Assembly (NCBI GenBank): GCA_039192165.1
Contig: JBCCXD010000010.1
Span: forward strand, 48,609 to 112,608
Direction of reading: 5' to 3'
DNA: 64,000 nucleotides
Source: Dinoroseobacter sp039192165
Lineage (GTDB): Bacteria > Pseudomonadota > Alphaproteobacteria > Rhodobacterales > Rhodobacteraceae
Shown in pieces: positions 1 to 8,018 of the stretch. Made by a program: the position numbers and the translations under genes. The notes below the pieces were generated by a model that had not been told where the DNA came from, ran no database searches, and saw only the letters and a list, made by a program, of their open reading frames with translations. Positions within the stretch are counted from its first letter, which is position 1. Each line of letters begins with the position of its first letter.

Positions 1-1
1 G

Positions 2-535
2 CAGACTGATGTGTCCCTCACAATCAAAGCTCGTGGCAGCCGTGACGCGGGCCGTCGTGCTTGGCTTGCCAATCAAGCGGCAGAAGATCCCCGCATTAAC
101 GTGGTCGACAAGGTTCTGAGCCGGGATGAAATGAGTGACCTCGTCAACCAGCATGACGTGTTTCTGTCTCTGCACCGGTCCGAAGGGCTGGGCCTGGGGT
201 GCGCAGAGGCGTTGGCGGCTGGCCGGGTTGTAGTTGCCACCGATTACGGTGGTTCAACAGATTTTATCAACGGCCGAACTGGATACCCGGTTGCATGGGA
301 CCGTATCGATGTGGGCCAAGAGGACTATGTCCATTCGGAAGGGGCCAGTTGGGCGGACCCTTCTATCGAAGATGCGTCTGCCCAGCTACGCGCGATTTAC
401 GACAACCCGCACGTCGCAAAACAGAAGGCGCAGGCGGGATACGACCACCTTGTTGCCAACCACTCTTTCGCTGCTGTGGGCCGAGAGCTAGAGGCCATAT
501 TGCAACGCAGAGGGTTGATGGACACGACGTCGTAG
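2..535 (+). CDS. Glycosyltransferase family 4 (C-terminal part, cut by window edge)
   Basis: The reading frame is open from the left edge, so the start lies outside the window and only the last 177 residues are seen. The visible part is the nucleotide-sugar-binding half of a GT-B fold: the segment HRSEGLGLGCAEALAAG carries the E-x7-E signature of retaining GT4 enzymes, followed by VVATDYGGSTDFI, the usual loop that contacts the donor sugar phosphate. A likely role is in cell-surface polysaccharide synthesis; the acceptor and sugar cannot be told. It ends about 60 bp before the opposite-strand tRNA-Arg. The family call is safe, the role is inferred. Confidence 0.85.
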   Translation, partial: QTDVSLTIKARGSRDAGRRAWLANQAAEDPRINVVDKVLSRDEMSDLVNQHDVFLSLHRSEGLGLGCAEALAAGRVVVATDYGGSTDFINGRTGYPVAWDRIDVGQEDYVHSEGASWADPSIEDASAQLRAIYDNPHVAKQKAQAGYDHLVANHSFAAVGRELEAILQRRGLMDTTS

Positions 536-594
536 ATTTCCGCAGCCCGAAAGCCAACCGGTGCACGGCTTCAAGTTCTGATGGGTGGGGAATA

Positions 595-671
595 TGGCGC
601 GCTGGGGAGGATTCGAACCCCCGACCCCTTGATTCGTAGTCAAGTACTCTATCCAGCTGAGCTACCAGCGC
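595..671 (-). tRNA. tRNA-Arg (anticodon ACG)
   Basis: Read on the minus strand, the 77-nt sequence folds as a complete cloverleaf. The acceptor arm GCGCTGG pairs with CCAGCGC, the discriminator is G, and CCA is encoded. The D arm contains AGCTCAGCTGGATAGAG and the T arm contains GGTTCGAATCC. The anticodon stem CTTGA/TCAAG encloses the loop CTACGAA, giving anticodon ACG. The first base is expected to be edited to inosine by TadA to read CGU, CGC and CGA. Confidence 0.97.
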
Positions 672-732
672 GTGAGGCTGCTGACTAACGCCCCGCCCAG
701 TCCAATGCAAGCGGCTTTTTTCGGCTGTTTTG

Positions 733-2136
733 CTATTCTGCCGCCGCGTCGAGTAGGGCGGCGCTGCGGGGCAGACTGATACGAAACTCTGTTCCGTTTT
801 CGTCTGATCCTTTGAGTTCCAGAAGGCCCCCATGGCCACGTATAAGCTCGTAGGCAATGACAAGGCCCAGCCCAGTACCGCCCTTGCGCGCGCCGCCCTG
901 GAACGCTGTGAACAGGTTCTCGCGTGCCTTGGCCGGAAGACCAGGTCCGGTATCGGCCACACAGACAATCCAATCGGTGTCTTCTTCGCGAGCCGTGATG
1001 CAAATCTGGCCTTGTGCCCCAGTGACTTCGATGGCCTGGCGGGCGTTGCGTACAAGATTTGTCAGCACGCGATAAAGCTGCTCGTTGTCAGCGCGAACCA
1101 TAATGCCGGGGGGGATGTCGCTGACGAAGTTCACGAGTTCTGTCTGGGACGAGAGTCGTTCGCTGCTCAGCACATCCTCCACAAGGGGAGCCAGTTGGAA
1201 CCGCGTCAGTTCAGGTTGACGTTCTTCCGCTTTCCCGAAAGCAAGCGTGCTTTCACAGAGCGCCACGGCGCGCGAAATTGCGTTCACCAGTTTCGGGGCC
1301 GCCCGCTTTACCGTTGGATCTTCCGAGGTTTCCATCCGGTCTGCGAGCAGCTGCGCTACTGTAAGGATATTGCGCAGGTCGTGGCTGATCTTGGCAACCG
1401 CCCCGCCTAGTTGAGCGAGGCGGTCCTTCTGTTTGAGCGCCTGGGTCAGTTGCGTTTGCAAAGACATCAGGGCGTCTTCTGCGTCGCGTAGCTCAGTAAC
1501 TCCCGCGTCGGGTGTAATCACGCGCCGCGCATCCTCGGGCGCTTCGGCATAGGCGGTCATATGAGCCACCACGCGCCGGATGGGTTTGACCAGAAAACCC
1601 CGAACAGCCAGGAACAGCAAAGTGGCGGTGAAGATCGAGATCGCTGCAGAGAGGATCAGAATCCGGATTCCATAGTCAATCAGTGCATCCCGAAGCGGCC
1701 CGGTCGTCATCGTGACCTCGATCACCTCACCGGCCCCGCGCACAGGAGTGCCAATGACCCGGATCACATGATCCTCCGGATCTATGATTCCGCGCATTGC
1801 ATCTCGAATAAGTTCATAGGCCGATGGGTCACGGAGATCGTAGGTGCCATAAATCTCGCCCGGGACGGAGTCCGACAGGATCAGTTCGCGTACTTCATCG
1901 CGTTGCAGGACAATGTTGAAGACTTCGGCATTCGCAAGAAGTTCAGCTTCGAGCTCCGGAGCCACCATGTCATCCGCGGTGGCCAAAAGCGCGAGCGAGG
2001 CGATCTGCGCGCGCTCCAGCCGGTTGAGCAGGTAATCCTCGCGGAAACGCGCCACCGAAGGAACAAAGATCAACACCTCGGCCAACATGACGAAGACCAC
2101 CGTGAGGATCAGGAAGCGTCCGGACAGCGAATTCAA
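733..2136 (-). CDS. Sensor histidine kinase (HAMP, HisKA, HATPase)
   Basis: A 467-residue membrane histidine kinase. Transmembrane segments lie near residues 8-28 and 155-180 and bracket a periplasmic sensor region of about 125 residues. A HAMP linker (FLVKPIRRV onward) is followed by the phosphoacceptor motif KISHDLRN with His252, then an HATPase domain with N-box NLVRNARQAI and G-boxes DTGPGLP and GGTGLGL. The only reasonable start is TTG at 2136, with AAGGAG 8 nt before it. It lies 36 bp downstream of the flavin disulfide-reductase gene and is likely co-transcribed with it. No response regulator is adjacent, so its partner is unknown; its signal may concern the membrane or redox functions of its operon mates. 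Confidence 0.9.
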   Translation of the reverse strand: MNSLSGRFLILTVVFVMLAEVLIFVPSVARFREDYLLNRLERAQIASLALLATADDMVAPELEAELLANAEVFNIVLQRDEVRELILSDSVPGEIYGTYDLRDPSAYELIRDAMRGIIDPEDHVIRVIGTPVRGAGEVIEVTMTTGPLRDALIDYGIRILILSAAISIFTATLLFLAVRGFLVKPIRRVVAHMTAYAEAPEDARRVITPDAGVTELRDAEDALMSLQTQLTQALKQKDRLAQLGGAVAKISHDLRNILTVAQLLADRMETSEDPTVKRAAPKLVNAISRAVALCESTLAFGKAEERQPELTRFQLAPLVEDVLSSERLSSQTELVNFVSDIPPGIMVRADNEQLYRVLTNLVRNARQAIEVTGAQGQICITAREEDTDWIVCVADTGPGLPAKARENLFTAFQGGARKGGTGLGLVIAYELIRGHGGLLELKGSDENGTEFRISLPRSAALLDAAAE

Positions 2137-2172
2137 AGAAGCTGCTCCTTTCTTGTCCCTGACATAAGCCTG

Positions 2173-3585
2173 TCAGAACCGTTGGACAATGCGCACAATG
2201 CGCTTGACCATGTCGCTTTCAAAAAGGCGTGGCGAGAAGTACGCGCCAGCAGCACGTTTATTGACTTCCCCCAAGGTTGGGTAGGGCGCGACCATGTTCG
2301 CAACCGCGGACATCTTGTGGCCATTCGCGATTGCATAAGCCCAAAGTCCAATGAGTTCGCCGGCGTCTGCTCCAACGATAGAGGCGCCAACGGGTTTGCC
2401 CTTAAATACCATTACTTTAATCAGGCCCGTGGTGCGACCCGATGCAATGGCGCGGTCGTTCTCCTCAAACTCAAACCGCGCGACTTCCAGTTTGTCGCCG
2501 TGGGCTTTGCGAGCTTGCGCCTCGGTCAGACCGATCTGTGCAATCTCTGGGTCTGTGTAGGTCGCCCAAGGGATATGGTCTGTGCGCGCCTTGGCTGGCA
2601 TGCCCAGAACGAGCTGCCGGATCAGAACACCGGCATGGTAACCGGCCACATGGGTAAACTGGAGCCCGCCTGCGACGTCACCCGCAGCATAGACCTTCTT
2701 GTTGGTGGTGCGAAGGGAGGCGTCGACCTTCACTCCGCGGCGGTCGTACTCGATGCCCGCAGCTTCGAGGTTCAGCTTTTCAACATTCACAGCGCGTCCT
2801 ACGGCCATAAGCAAGTGAGAGCCGTTGAAGCTGCGTCCGTCGTCGGTTTTCACTGTGATGTTGCCGGCTTCACCCGAAACCTCGGAGACCTGCGCGCCTT
2901 CCACGATCTCGATGCCTTCGCCACGCAGACGCTCCAGCGCGATGGCGGCCATTTCCGGATCGTCCTTGCCAAGCGCTTTCATACCCTCAAGTACAGTGAC
3001 CTTTGAGCCAAGCCGCACATGCGCTTGCGCCATTTCCATTCCGATGGGGCCGCCGCCAATGACGATCAGATGATCTGGGCGCTCGCGGAGGTCGAAAAGG
3101 CTTTCGTTCGTCAGATAGGGCACGCTTTCGATGCCTGGAATGGGCGGTACAAAGGGACGTGACCCGGTAGCGATCACAAAGCGGCGGGCGCTGATCGTAT
3201 TCTCACCTGCTTTAACTTCGGTGGATGACGTGAACTCTCCGAACTCGCGGATGACATGGACGCCAAGGCCTTCGAACCGGTCCTGGCTGTCAACAGGTTC
3301 TATTGTGGCAATCACGTCGTGCACGTGGTCCTTGGCGGCGGAGTAGTCGATAACCGGTTCTGCCGGGGCGATTCCAAAGCCACCTTTGCGCACTGTGTGG
3401 GCCTGCTTTGCAGCGGCGATCAAGGCCTTGGACGGTACACACCCGTAGTTCAGGCAGTCACCACCCATTTTGTGGCCTTCAATAAGAACAACCCGTGCGC
3501 CCATCTGTACGGCACCTGCCGCTACGGACAGCCCTCCAGAGCCTGCGCCAATGACGCAGATGTCAGTTTCGATACGTTGTGTCAT
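2173..3585 (-). CDS. FAD-dependent pyridine nucleotide-disulfide oxidoreductase
   Basis: A 470-residue class I flavoprotein disulfide reductase of the dihydrolipoyl dehydrogenase/mercuric reductase family. The N-terminal FAD-binding motif GAGSGG is followed by the redox pair in GGDCLNYGCVPSK (Cys44, Cys49). A central NAD(P) Rossmann motif IGGGPIGME and a C-terminal dimerisation domain follow. The C-terminal catalytic segment reads YPTLGE where lipoamide dehydrogenases have HPTxxE, so the His that acts as acid/base is Tyr here. That argues against a true E3 and for another substrate. It starts 4 bp after the TVP38-family gene, a pairing I recall as common in bacteria. The substrate is unknown. 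Confidence 0.88.
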   Translation of the reverse strand: MTQRIETDICVIGAGSGGLSVAAGAVQMGARVVLIEGHKMGGDCLNYGCVPSKALIAAAKQAHTVRKGGFGIAPAEPVIDYSAAKDHVHDVIATIEPVDSQDRFEGLGVHVIREFGEFTSSTEVKAGENTISARRFVIATGSRPFVPPIPGIESVPYLTNESLFDLRERPDHLIVIGGGPIGMEMAQAHVRLGSKVTVLEGMKALGKDDPEMAAIALERLRGEGIEIVEGAQVSEVSGEAGNITVKTDDGRSFNGSHLLMAVGRAVNVEKLNLEAAGIEYDRRGVKVDASLRTTNKKVYAAGDVAGGLQFTHVAGYHAGVLIRQLVLGMPAKARTDHIPWATYTDPEIAQIGLTEAQARKAHGDKLEVARFEFEENDRAIASGRTTGLIKVMVFKGKPVGASIVGADAGELIGLWAYAIANGHKMSAVANMVAPYPTLGEVNKRAAGAYFSPRLFESDMVKRIVRIVQRF

Positions 3586-3589
3586 GGGA

Positions 3590-4327
3590 TCAGGTGCTTT
3601 CGGACTTACGGAATTTCTTGAGAATAATGGGCAGCAGGGCGAGCGCGCTCAATCCAAGGATCGGGCCCAGGATATGCGGCTCGAAAATGATGCCGAGGTT
3701 CGGAGTCTCACCTCGTTCGAAGACTTCGCCGAGGCCCGCGCCGACCCAAGTGTAAACCGCCGTGCCCGGAATAATGCCGAAGAAGGTTGTAAAGACGAAG
3801 CGGTCCAGCCGGACGCCGACCAGAGCAGGCAGCAGGTTGGCGACGAAGAAAGGGATCGCCGGAACAAGTCGCATAAGGAACAAAACAGACAGCTCGTTTT
3901 CTTTCAGGCCGTCCTTGATCTGTTTCACCTTGCCTTCGGAGGCATCCATTTTTGCGGCAAGCTTGTCGCCGAGGCCCCAGCGTGCTGCCAGGAAGATAAT
4001 TGTGGCGCCAGCTGTGGCTGCAAAAACTGTGAGTAGCGTGCCCGTAGCCAGTCCGAACAGGAAGCCGCCGGTCAGTGTTGCAATTGTTGCCCCCGGGAAG
4101 GAGAAAGCCACAATCAAAATGTACACGGCAAGATACGCGGCAACTGTCACGGCGAAGTTGGCGTCGCGAAACGCGATCAGAGCCTCGCGGTTGGCGGCCA
4201 AAGCTTCAAAGGTCAGTGTGTCTTTCAAGGTGAAAGCGCCGATTGCGGCGACAATGCCAATTGCCGCTATGGGCACCCATTTGGGCAGAGTTGCTTTCTG
4301 GCGAGGCTTTTCTTCCATAACGGACAT
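3590..4327 (-). CDS. TVP38/TMEM64 (DedA-like) membrane protein
   Basis: A 245-residue integral membrane protein with about six hydrophobic segments. It shows the family signature LTGGFLFGLATG and the re-entrant-loop motif RLVPAIPFFVANLLPALVG typical of VTT/SNARE-associated proteins. Members are linked to lipid scrambling or membrane homeostasis; the transported species here is not known. ATG at 4327 is preceded by AAGGAA. It is the first gene of the apparent operon with the flavoprotein (4-bp gap) and the sensor kinase. Confidence 0.88.
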   Translation of the reverse strand: MSVMEEKPRQKATLPKWVPIAAIGIVAAIGAFTLKDTLTFEALAANREALIAFRDANFAVTVAAYLAVYILIVAFSFPGATIATLTGGFLFGLATGTLLTVFAATAGATIIFLAARWGLGDKLAAKMDASEGKVKQIKDGLKENELSVLFLMRLVPAIPFFVANLLPALVGVRLDRFVFTTFFGIIPGTAVYTWVGAGLGEVFERGETPNLGIIFEPHILGPILGLSALALLPIILKKFRKSEST

Positions 4328-4558
4328 ATCCGGGGTTCCTTGTGCAATATATCTCTTGAAGCACGAAATCGGCTCAAATGCGCGTCTGTGTAAGTCAGAT
4401 CACGCCCGGTTGATGGCCGGTGATGTTTCCTGCGCGTTTTGCAACAGTGAGCCGGCGTTTCTGTAACCTTGAGCAGGAGCCAGAATGGCTTTGTTACAGG
4501 CTGGACCCTGCGCATTCCCCTGCTTAGGGTGAGCGCATCGGAAGCAAAGGATGCGGAA

Positions 4559-5173
4559 ATGCGGCGTAGAGGTTTGGTTATTTGCTCGGTCCTCGGTCTG
4601 GCGGTGAACGTCGCGCAACCTCTCGACGCACAAACAGTGATGCGGGAAGACGTGTTCGATCTCCAGACGGCGCTTCACTACTATGGCTTCATGCAAGGGC
4701 CCGTTGACGGGGAAGTGGGCGCAGATACCGAACGGGGTCTGGACAGTCTGGGCGCATATCTGCGGTTAGGGCCCGTAAGCCCGTCAGCAATGGATGCCAA
4801 CCCTCTGCCCTTGCCATTGCGCAGCTTGATGGACGCCTATGTCGCACGCAACGATGTTGAGACGTCGGATCTCGACGAGCGCGACCTCGCACGGTTGCGC
4901 AATGAAGGGGAGCGCTTCTGGATCCGCAAGGAGATGCAATCAGATCCGGCAACCTGGGGTGTGGATGTCGAAGCCGCCAACGACACATGCGGCGCCTTTG
5001 CAAATGCAGGTTTGGTTGGCACCGTGATCGACCCGGACGAACTGCCCGAGGTCGAGGGTGCAGGCTCAATTCGGGTGATTTATTACGGCCCAGTCACCGC
5101 TGATTTCCGACCTGACAGGCTGAACCTGTTCGTGGACCCCTGGTATATGGTCACCAATCTCGCTTGCAATTGA
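4559..5173 (+). CDS. Secreted protein with peptidoglycan-binding-like region and I78-type inhibitor-like C-terminus
   Basis: A 204-residue exported protein. Residues 1-24 form a signal peptide (basic start, then LVICSVLGLAVNV, cleavage near LDA-QT). Residues 30-70 resemble a peptidoglycan-binding helical repeat (DLQTALHYYGFMQGPVDG). The C-terminal 65 residues match the pattern of I78 peptidase inhibitors: NDTCGAF, LVGT, RVIYYGPVTADFRPDRLN, and a final Cys (LACN) that would pair with the first Cys. The call rests on this pattern from memory, so the family is likely but not proven. The start at 4559 has AAAGG just upstream; a longer frame begins at 4469 but would bury the signal peptide. Confidence 0.65.
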   Translation: MRRRGLVICSVLGLAVNVAQPLDAQTVMREDVFDLQTALHYYGFMQGPVDGEVGADTERGLDSLGAYLRLGPVSPSAMDANPLPLPLRSLMDAYVARNDVETSDLDERDLARLRNEGERFWIRKEMQSDPATWGVDVEAANDTCGAFANAGLVGTVIDPDELPEVEGAGSIRVIYYGPVTADFRPDRLNLFVDPWYMVTNLACN

Positions 5174-5178
5174 CGTTT

Positions 5179-5988
5179 TCAGAAGTCGACTTCGACCCCG
5201 GGCAGATTAATCTCTTTCATCAGATCGCGAAGTTCCTGGCGTGCAGCCAGGTTTGACATATTCAGCTTGTCGATGCCGATGTCGCGGAGGTCCAGAAGGG
5301 TCATGCCGCGCGGAAACAGTTCCCTGAAAATCACGCGTTCGGAAAAACCCGGTGCGATACGGCAGCCGATTCTGTCCTGCAACTCCTGTAGAGCGTCGCC
5401 GATCTTTTTCTTGTTGTGCATGTACTGCGTACCCAGACGGTTGCGCACAACGATCCAGTCGATCGGTGGCAGTCCGGCACGCGCGCGGAGTTGCCGCGAG
5501 TTCCAAACCATCTCTGAGTATACTGACGGGCCAAGCACCTTATTGGTGATCGGGTCCACGCGGGCGATCATGTCAAAATCTACATAACTGTCATTGAGCG
5601 GCGTGATAAGCGTGTCCGCCAGAGAGTGCGCGACCTGGCTCAGGCGGGTGTAGGAGCCCGGACAGTCCAGCACGATAAAGTCGCAGGTGTTCTCGACGGA
5701 CGCGATGGCTAGCGTGAGGCGGCGGTCCCAGACATTCTCTCCCGGGTCGAGCTGCGCTTCATCAACCTTCGGAAGTTCAATGAGCTGGGGCGTGGGCAAT
5801 ATGACCCCCTCGCGCTCCGAGGTCGCCGCGCGATTTTCCAAATAGCGTCCAAAGCTTCTTTGTCTGAGGTCGAGATCAATCCCGCCTACGGACTTCCCGG
5901 CGCGCGCCAACGCAGTTGCCACATGCATGCAGGTCGTCGATTTTCCCGACCCGCCTTTCTCGTTTCCGAAGACAATAATATGCGTCAC
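5179..5988 (-). CDS. mipZ: MipZ-type division-plane ATPase (ParA/MinD family)
   Basis: A 269-residue deviant Walker ATPase. The N-terminus THIIVFGNEKGGSGKST holds the Walker A motif with the second Lys; DLDLRQRSFGRYLENR is the characteristic MipZ segment, and FIVLDCPGSYTRLS is the Walker B/switch region. In Caulobacter and relatives MipZ forms a bipolar gradient with ParB and inhibits FtsZ assembly away from midcell. The start is taken as GTG at 5988, directly before the conserved beta strand; an in-frame ATG at 6069 would add 27 unconserved residues. It follows rpmE on the same strand after a clear terminator, so it is probably transcribed separately. Confidence 0.9.
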   Translation of the reverse strand: MTHIIVFGNEKGGSGKSTTCMHVATALARAGKSVGGIDLDLRQRSFGRYLENRAATSEREGVILPTPQLIELPKVDEAQLDPGENVWDRRLTLAIASVENTCDFIVLDCPGSYTRLSQVAHSLADTLITPLNDSYVDFDMIARVDPITNKVLGPSVYSEMVWNSRQLRARAGLPPIDWIVVRNRLGTQYMHNKKKIGDALQELQDRIGCRIAPGFSERVIFRELFPRGMTLLDLRDIGIDKLNMSNLAARQELRDLMKEINLPGVEVDF

Positions 5989-6124
5989 AGCCCGATCCGT
6001 TTTTTGTAGCAGCTCGCCTGGCTGCTTTTGGCGCAGAGTATCGGGGTGTTGATCAGTTTGGAATCGCAAAAACAGGTATTTTCGAATTCCGAGCGCTACG
6101 GAACCCGTTATGCGCGCATCTCAA

Positions 6125-6156
6125 CAAAAAAAAGCCGCCCCTGTGGGCGGCTTTTC
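6125..6156 (-). terminator. Rho-independent terminator downstream of rpmE
   Basis: On the minus strand an 11-bp stem AAAAGCCGCCC / GGGCGGCTTTT with a 4-nt ACAG loop runs into a T-rich tract, about 20 bp after the rpmE stop codon. Stem quality and T-run make this a textbook intrinsic terminator ending the rplS-rpmE transcript. Confidence 0.93.
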
Positions 6157-6175
6157 GTGAGAGTCCTGTGTCGTC

Positions 6176-6397
6176 TTAGAAACCCAGGCCTGCGTACTTG
6201 TTTTTGAACTTCGAAACGCGCCCGCCAGTGTCCAGGAGACGAGTGCCGCCGCCAGTCCAAGCCGGATGCGAAGACGGATCGATATCTAGCGAGAGCGTTT
6301 CGCCCTCGGCGCCATATGTCGAACGCATCTGTACAACAGAACCATCGGTCAGCTTGACGTCGATGATGTGATAATCGGGATGGATATCTTTTTTCAT
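6176..6397 (-). CDS. rpmE: 50S ribosomal protein L31
   Basis: A 73-residue protein starting MKKDIHPDYHIIDVKLTDG, the recognisable start of bacterial L31, and ending KFKNKYAGLGF. It contains no CxxC zinc-binding pair, so it is a zinc-independent form. It lies 11 bp after rplS on the same strand and before a strong terminator, so the two ribosomal genes form a transcription unit. Confidence 0.96.
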   Translation of the reverse strand: MKKDIHPDYHIIDVKLTDGSVVQMRSTYGAEGETLSLDIDPSSHPAWTGGGTRLLDTGGRVSKFKNKYAGLGF

Positions 6398-6408
6398 CTC
6401 GTGGCCTC

Positions 6409-6786
6409 TTATGCGTCTGATTTTGGCTTGTAGTTGGTTTGCTCTGCAATCCGCGCGGATTTCCCGCGGCGCGTCCGCAGGTAGTAGAGCTTCGCGCGGC
6501 GGACGCGGCCACGGCGCACGACTTCGATGCTTTCGATATTGGTCGAGTAAAGCGGGAACACACGTTCCACACCTTCGCCGAAGCTTATCTTTCGCACGGT
6601 AAACGACGCGGCAATTCCGTCCCCACCTTTGCGCGCAATGCAAACGCCTTCGTATTTCTGGACCCTGCTCCGGGTGCCTTCGGTAACTTTGTATCCGACA
6701 CGCACAGTGTCGCCCGCTTTGAAATCGGGAATGTCTTTGCCGAGCGATTCAATCTGCTCGGCTTCAAGTTCTGCGATCAGGTTCAT
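6409..6786 (-). CDS. rplS: 50S ribosomal protein L19
   Basis: A 125-residue protein with the L19 hallmarks: an early helix (MNLIAELEAEQIESL), FKAGDTVRVGYKVTEG, EGVCIARKGGDGIAASFTVRKISFGEGVERVFPLYSTNIESIEVVRRG split over the SH3-like fold, and the RRAKLYYLRTRRGKSARI tail. L19 sits at the 30S-50S interface. It is transcribed with rpmE and lies downstream of trmD, the usual order in this group, though a 351-bp gap separates it from trmD. Confidence 0.98.
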   Translation of the reverse strand: MNLIAELEAEQIESLGKDIPDFKAGDTVRVGYKVTEGTRSRVQKYEGVCIARKGGDGIAASFTVRKISFGEGVERVFPLYSTNIESIEVVRRGRVRRAKLYYLRTRRGKSARIAEQTNYKPKSDA

Positions 6787-7137
6787 CTGAACGCTCCTTA
6801 TTTTTACCTGCGGTGTGCCGCAGCGTTTCTCGCGCCCCAGAGCTCCGTGTCTTCTATCGGGTCCGCAGGGATGCGCCCGCCGGAGGTTCGGTCGACCTTA
6901 CCTATATTTCTGTGCCGGGAACTGGACCACGGGGTTCGGGAGAAGCGCCCGAGCCAGACCGGTCCGGTCCGACGAAGTTGCCAGGGGGTATGGCAGGGCG
7001 CGGTCCAAAATGGAAAGCGCCCGGCGATCGCCACGATCCCGAGCAAGCGCCGTATAGACCCGCGCCAATTTACGATCAAGTCTGAATCTCTGGGTTTTGG
7101 GGATATTCGCGCCTTGGCCAAAGCCCGCTAATCCGAT
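6787..7137. other. Intergenic stretch between trmD and rplS, no convincing gene
   Basis: 351 bp. A 105-codon minus-strand frame (6804-7121, TTG start) and overlapping plus-strand frames exist, but none has a good ribosome-binding site or recognisable residues, and open frames arise easily in this GC-rich stretch. It probably holds the rplS promoter and leader, or is a transcribed spacer. Confidence 0.5.
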
Positions 7138-7953
7138 CTAGCCTTCGTCTTTCTTGTGCGCGTTGTAGGCGTGCCATAGGTCCGGCCTGCGAGAACGTGT
7201 CAAAGTCTCAGACATCTCGCGGCGCCACTCTGAAATACGGCCGTGATGGCCCGATAAAAGGACTTCCGGTATTGTGTGACCCTGCCACTCTGACGGACGC
7301 GTATACTGGGGATGCTCCAGAAGCCCGCTCGCGAAGCTCTCCTCTTCAGTCGAACTTTCATTGCCAAGAATGCCGGGACGAAGCCGCACCGTCGCATCAA
7401 TCATCGCTTGCGCGGCGATTTCGCCCCCCGTCAAAACAAAATCTCCCAGCGATACCTCTTCCACACTGTAGGCATCGAGCACGCGCTGGTCGACGCCTTC
7501 AAACCTGCCGCAAAGCATCGTGATCCCGTCAGCCTTGGCCCATGCTTCCGCTGTCGCTTGGGTAAAGGGCGCCCCGCGTGGGCTGAGATAAACAACCGGC
7601 CACTTGGCGCGGTCCTTTGGTGTGTTTCTGGCTGCCATTTCGAGCGCCGTACCGACAACATCTGCGCGCAGGACCATTCCGGCGCCACCTCCCGCCGGCG
7701 TATCATCGACGTTTTTGTGCTTGCCGACGCCGAACCCGCGCAGGTCGATCGTCTCGAGCGCCCACAGGCCCTGATCCAGTGCTTTGCCGGTCAGGCTGTC
7801 ACCCAGAACGCCGGGAAACGCACCAGGAAAAAGAGAAATGACCTTCGCGGTCCACGCCCCTTTCAGACGTGGGCTGTCGTCCATCAGCTCCCGGGGTTGA
7901 AGCGTGACAGAGACGGTCTTTCGGCCATGAGATCTGTTCGGAGGCTGAGACAT
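7138..7953 (-). CDS. trmD: tRNA (guanine-37-N1)-methyltransferase
   Basis: A 271-residue SPOUT enzyme that methylates N1 of G37 next to the anticodon and prevents +1 frameshifting. Motifs: ISLFPGAFPGVLGDSLTGKA at the start of the catalytic domain, DDTPAGGGAGMVLRADV, LSPRGAPFTQ, LCGRFEGVDQRV (knot) and GDFVLTGGEIAAQAMIDA. The N-terminal extension HGRKTVSVTLQPREL is, as I recall, common in Rhodobacteraceae TrmD and supports the ATG at 7953; an alternative ATG is at 7884. rimM, usually next to trmD, is not here. Confidence 0.97.
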   Translation of the reverse strand: MSQPPNRSHGRKTVSVTLQPRELMDDSPRLKGAWTAKVISLFPGAFPGVLGDSLTGKALDQGLWALETIDLRGFGVGKHKNVDDTPAGGGAGMVLRADVVGTALEMAARNTPKDRAKWPVVYLSPRGAPFTQATAEAWAKADGITMLCGRFEGVDQRVLDAYSVEEVSLGDFVLTGGEIAAQAMIDATVRLRPGILGNESSTEEESFASGLLEHPQYTRPSEWQGHTIPEVLLSGHHGRISEWRREMSETLTRSRRPDLWHAYNAHKKDEG

Positions 7954-8018
7954 AGGGGCGGTTTAACCAAAGATTGAGGGTCTGCAAGGTATTTGCTTCG
8001 AATCTGACGGAGTTGCCA

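Noticed and set aside
595..671. tRNA-Arg as an integration site for a genomic island
   Set aside because: No integrase gene and no repeat of the tRNA 3' end was seen nearby.
1561..3006. Long plus-strand open frame (481 codons) opposite the kinase and flavoprotein genes
   Set aside because: It lies antisense to two clear gene families and has no recognisable motifs.
6804..7121. Possible 105-residue gene between trmD and rplS
   Set aside because: TTG start without a ribosome-binding site and no recognisable residues; kept only as intergenic sequence.
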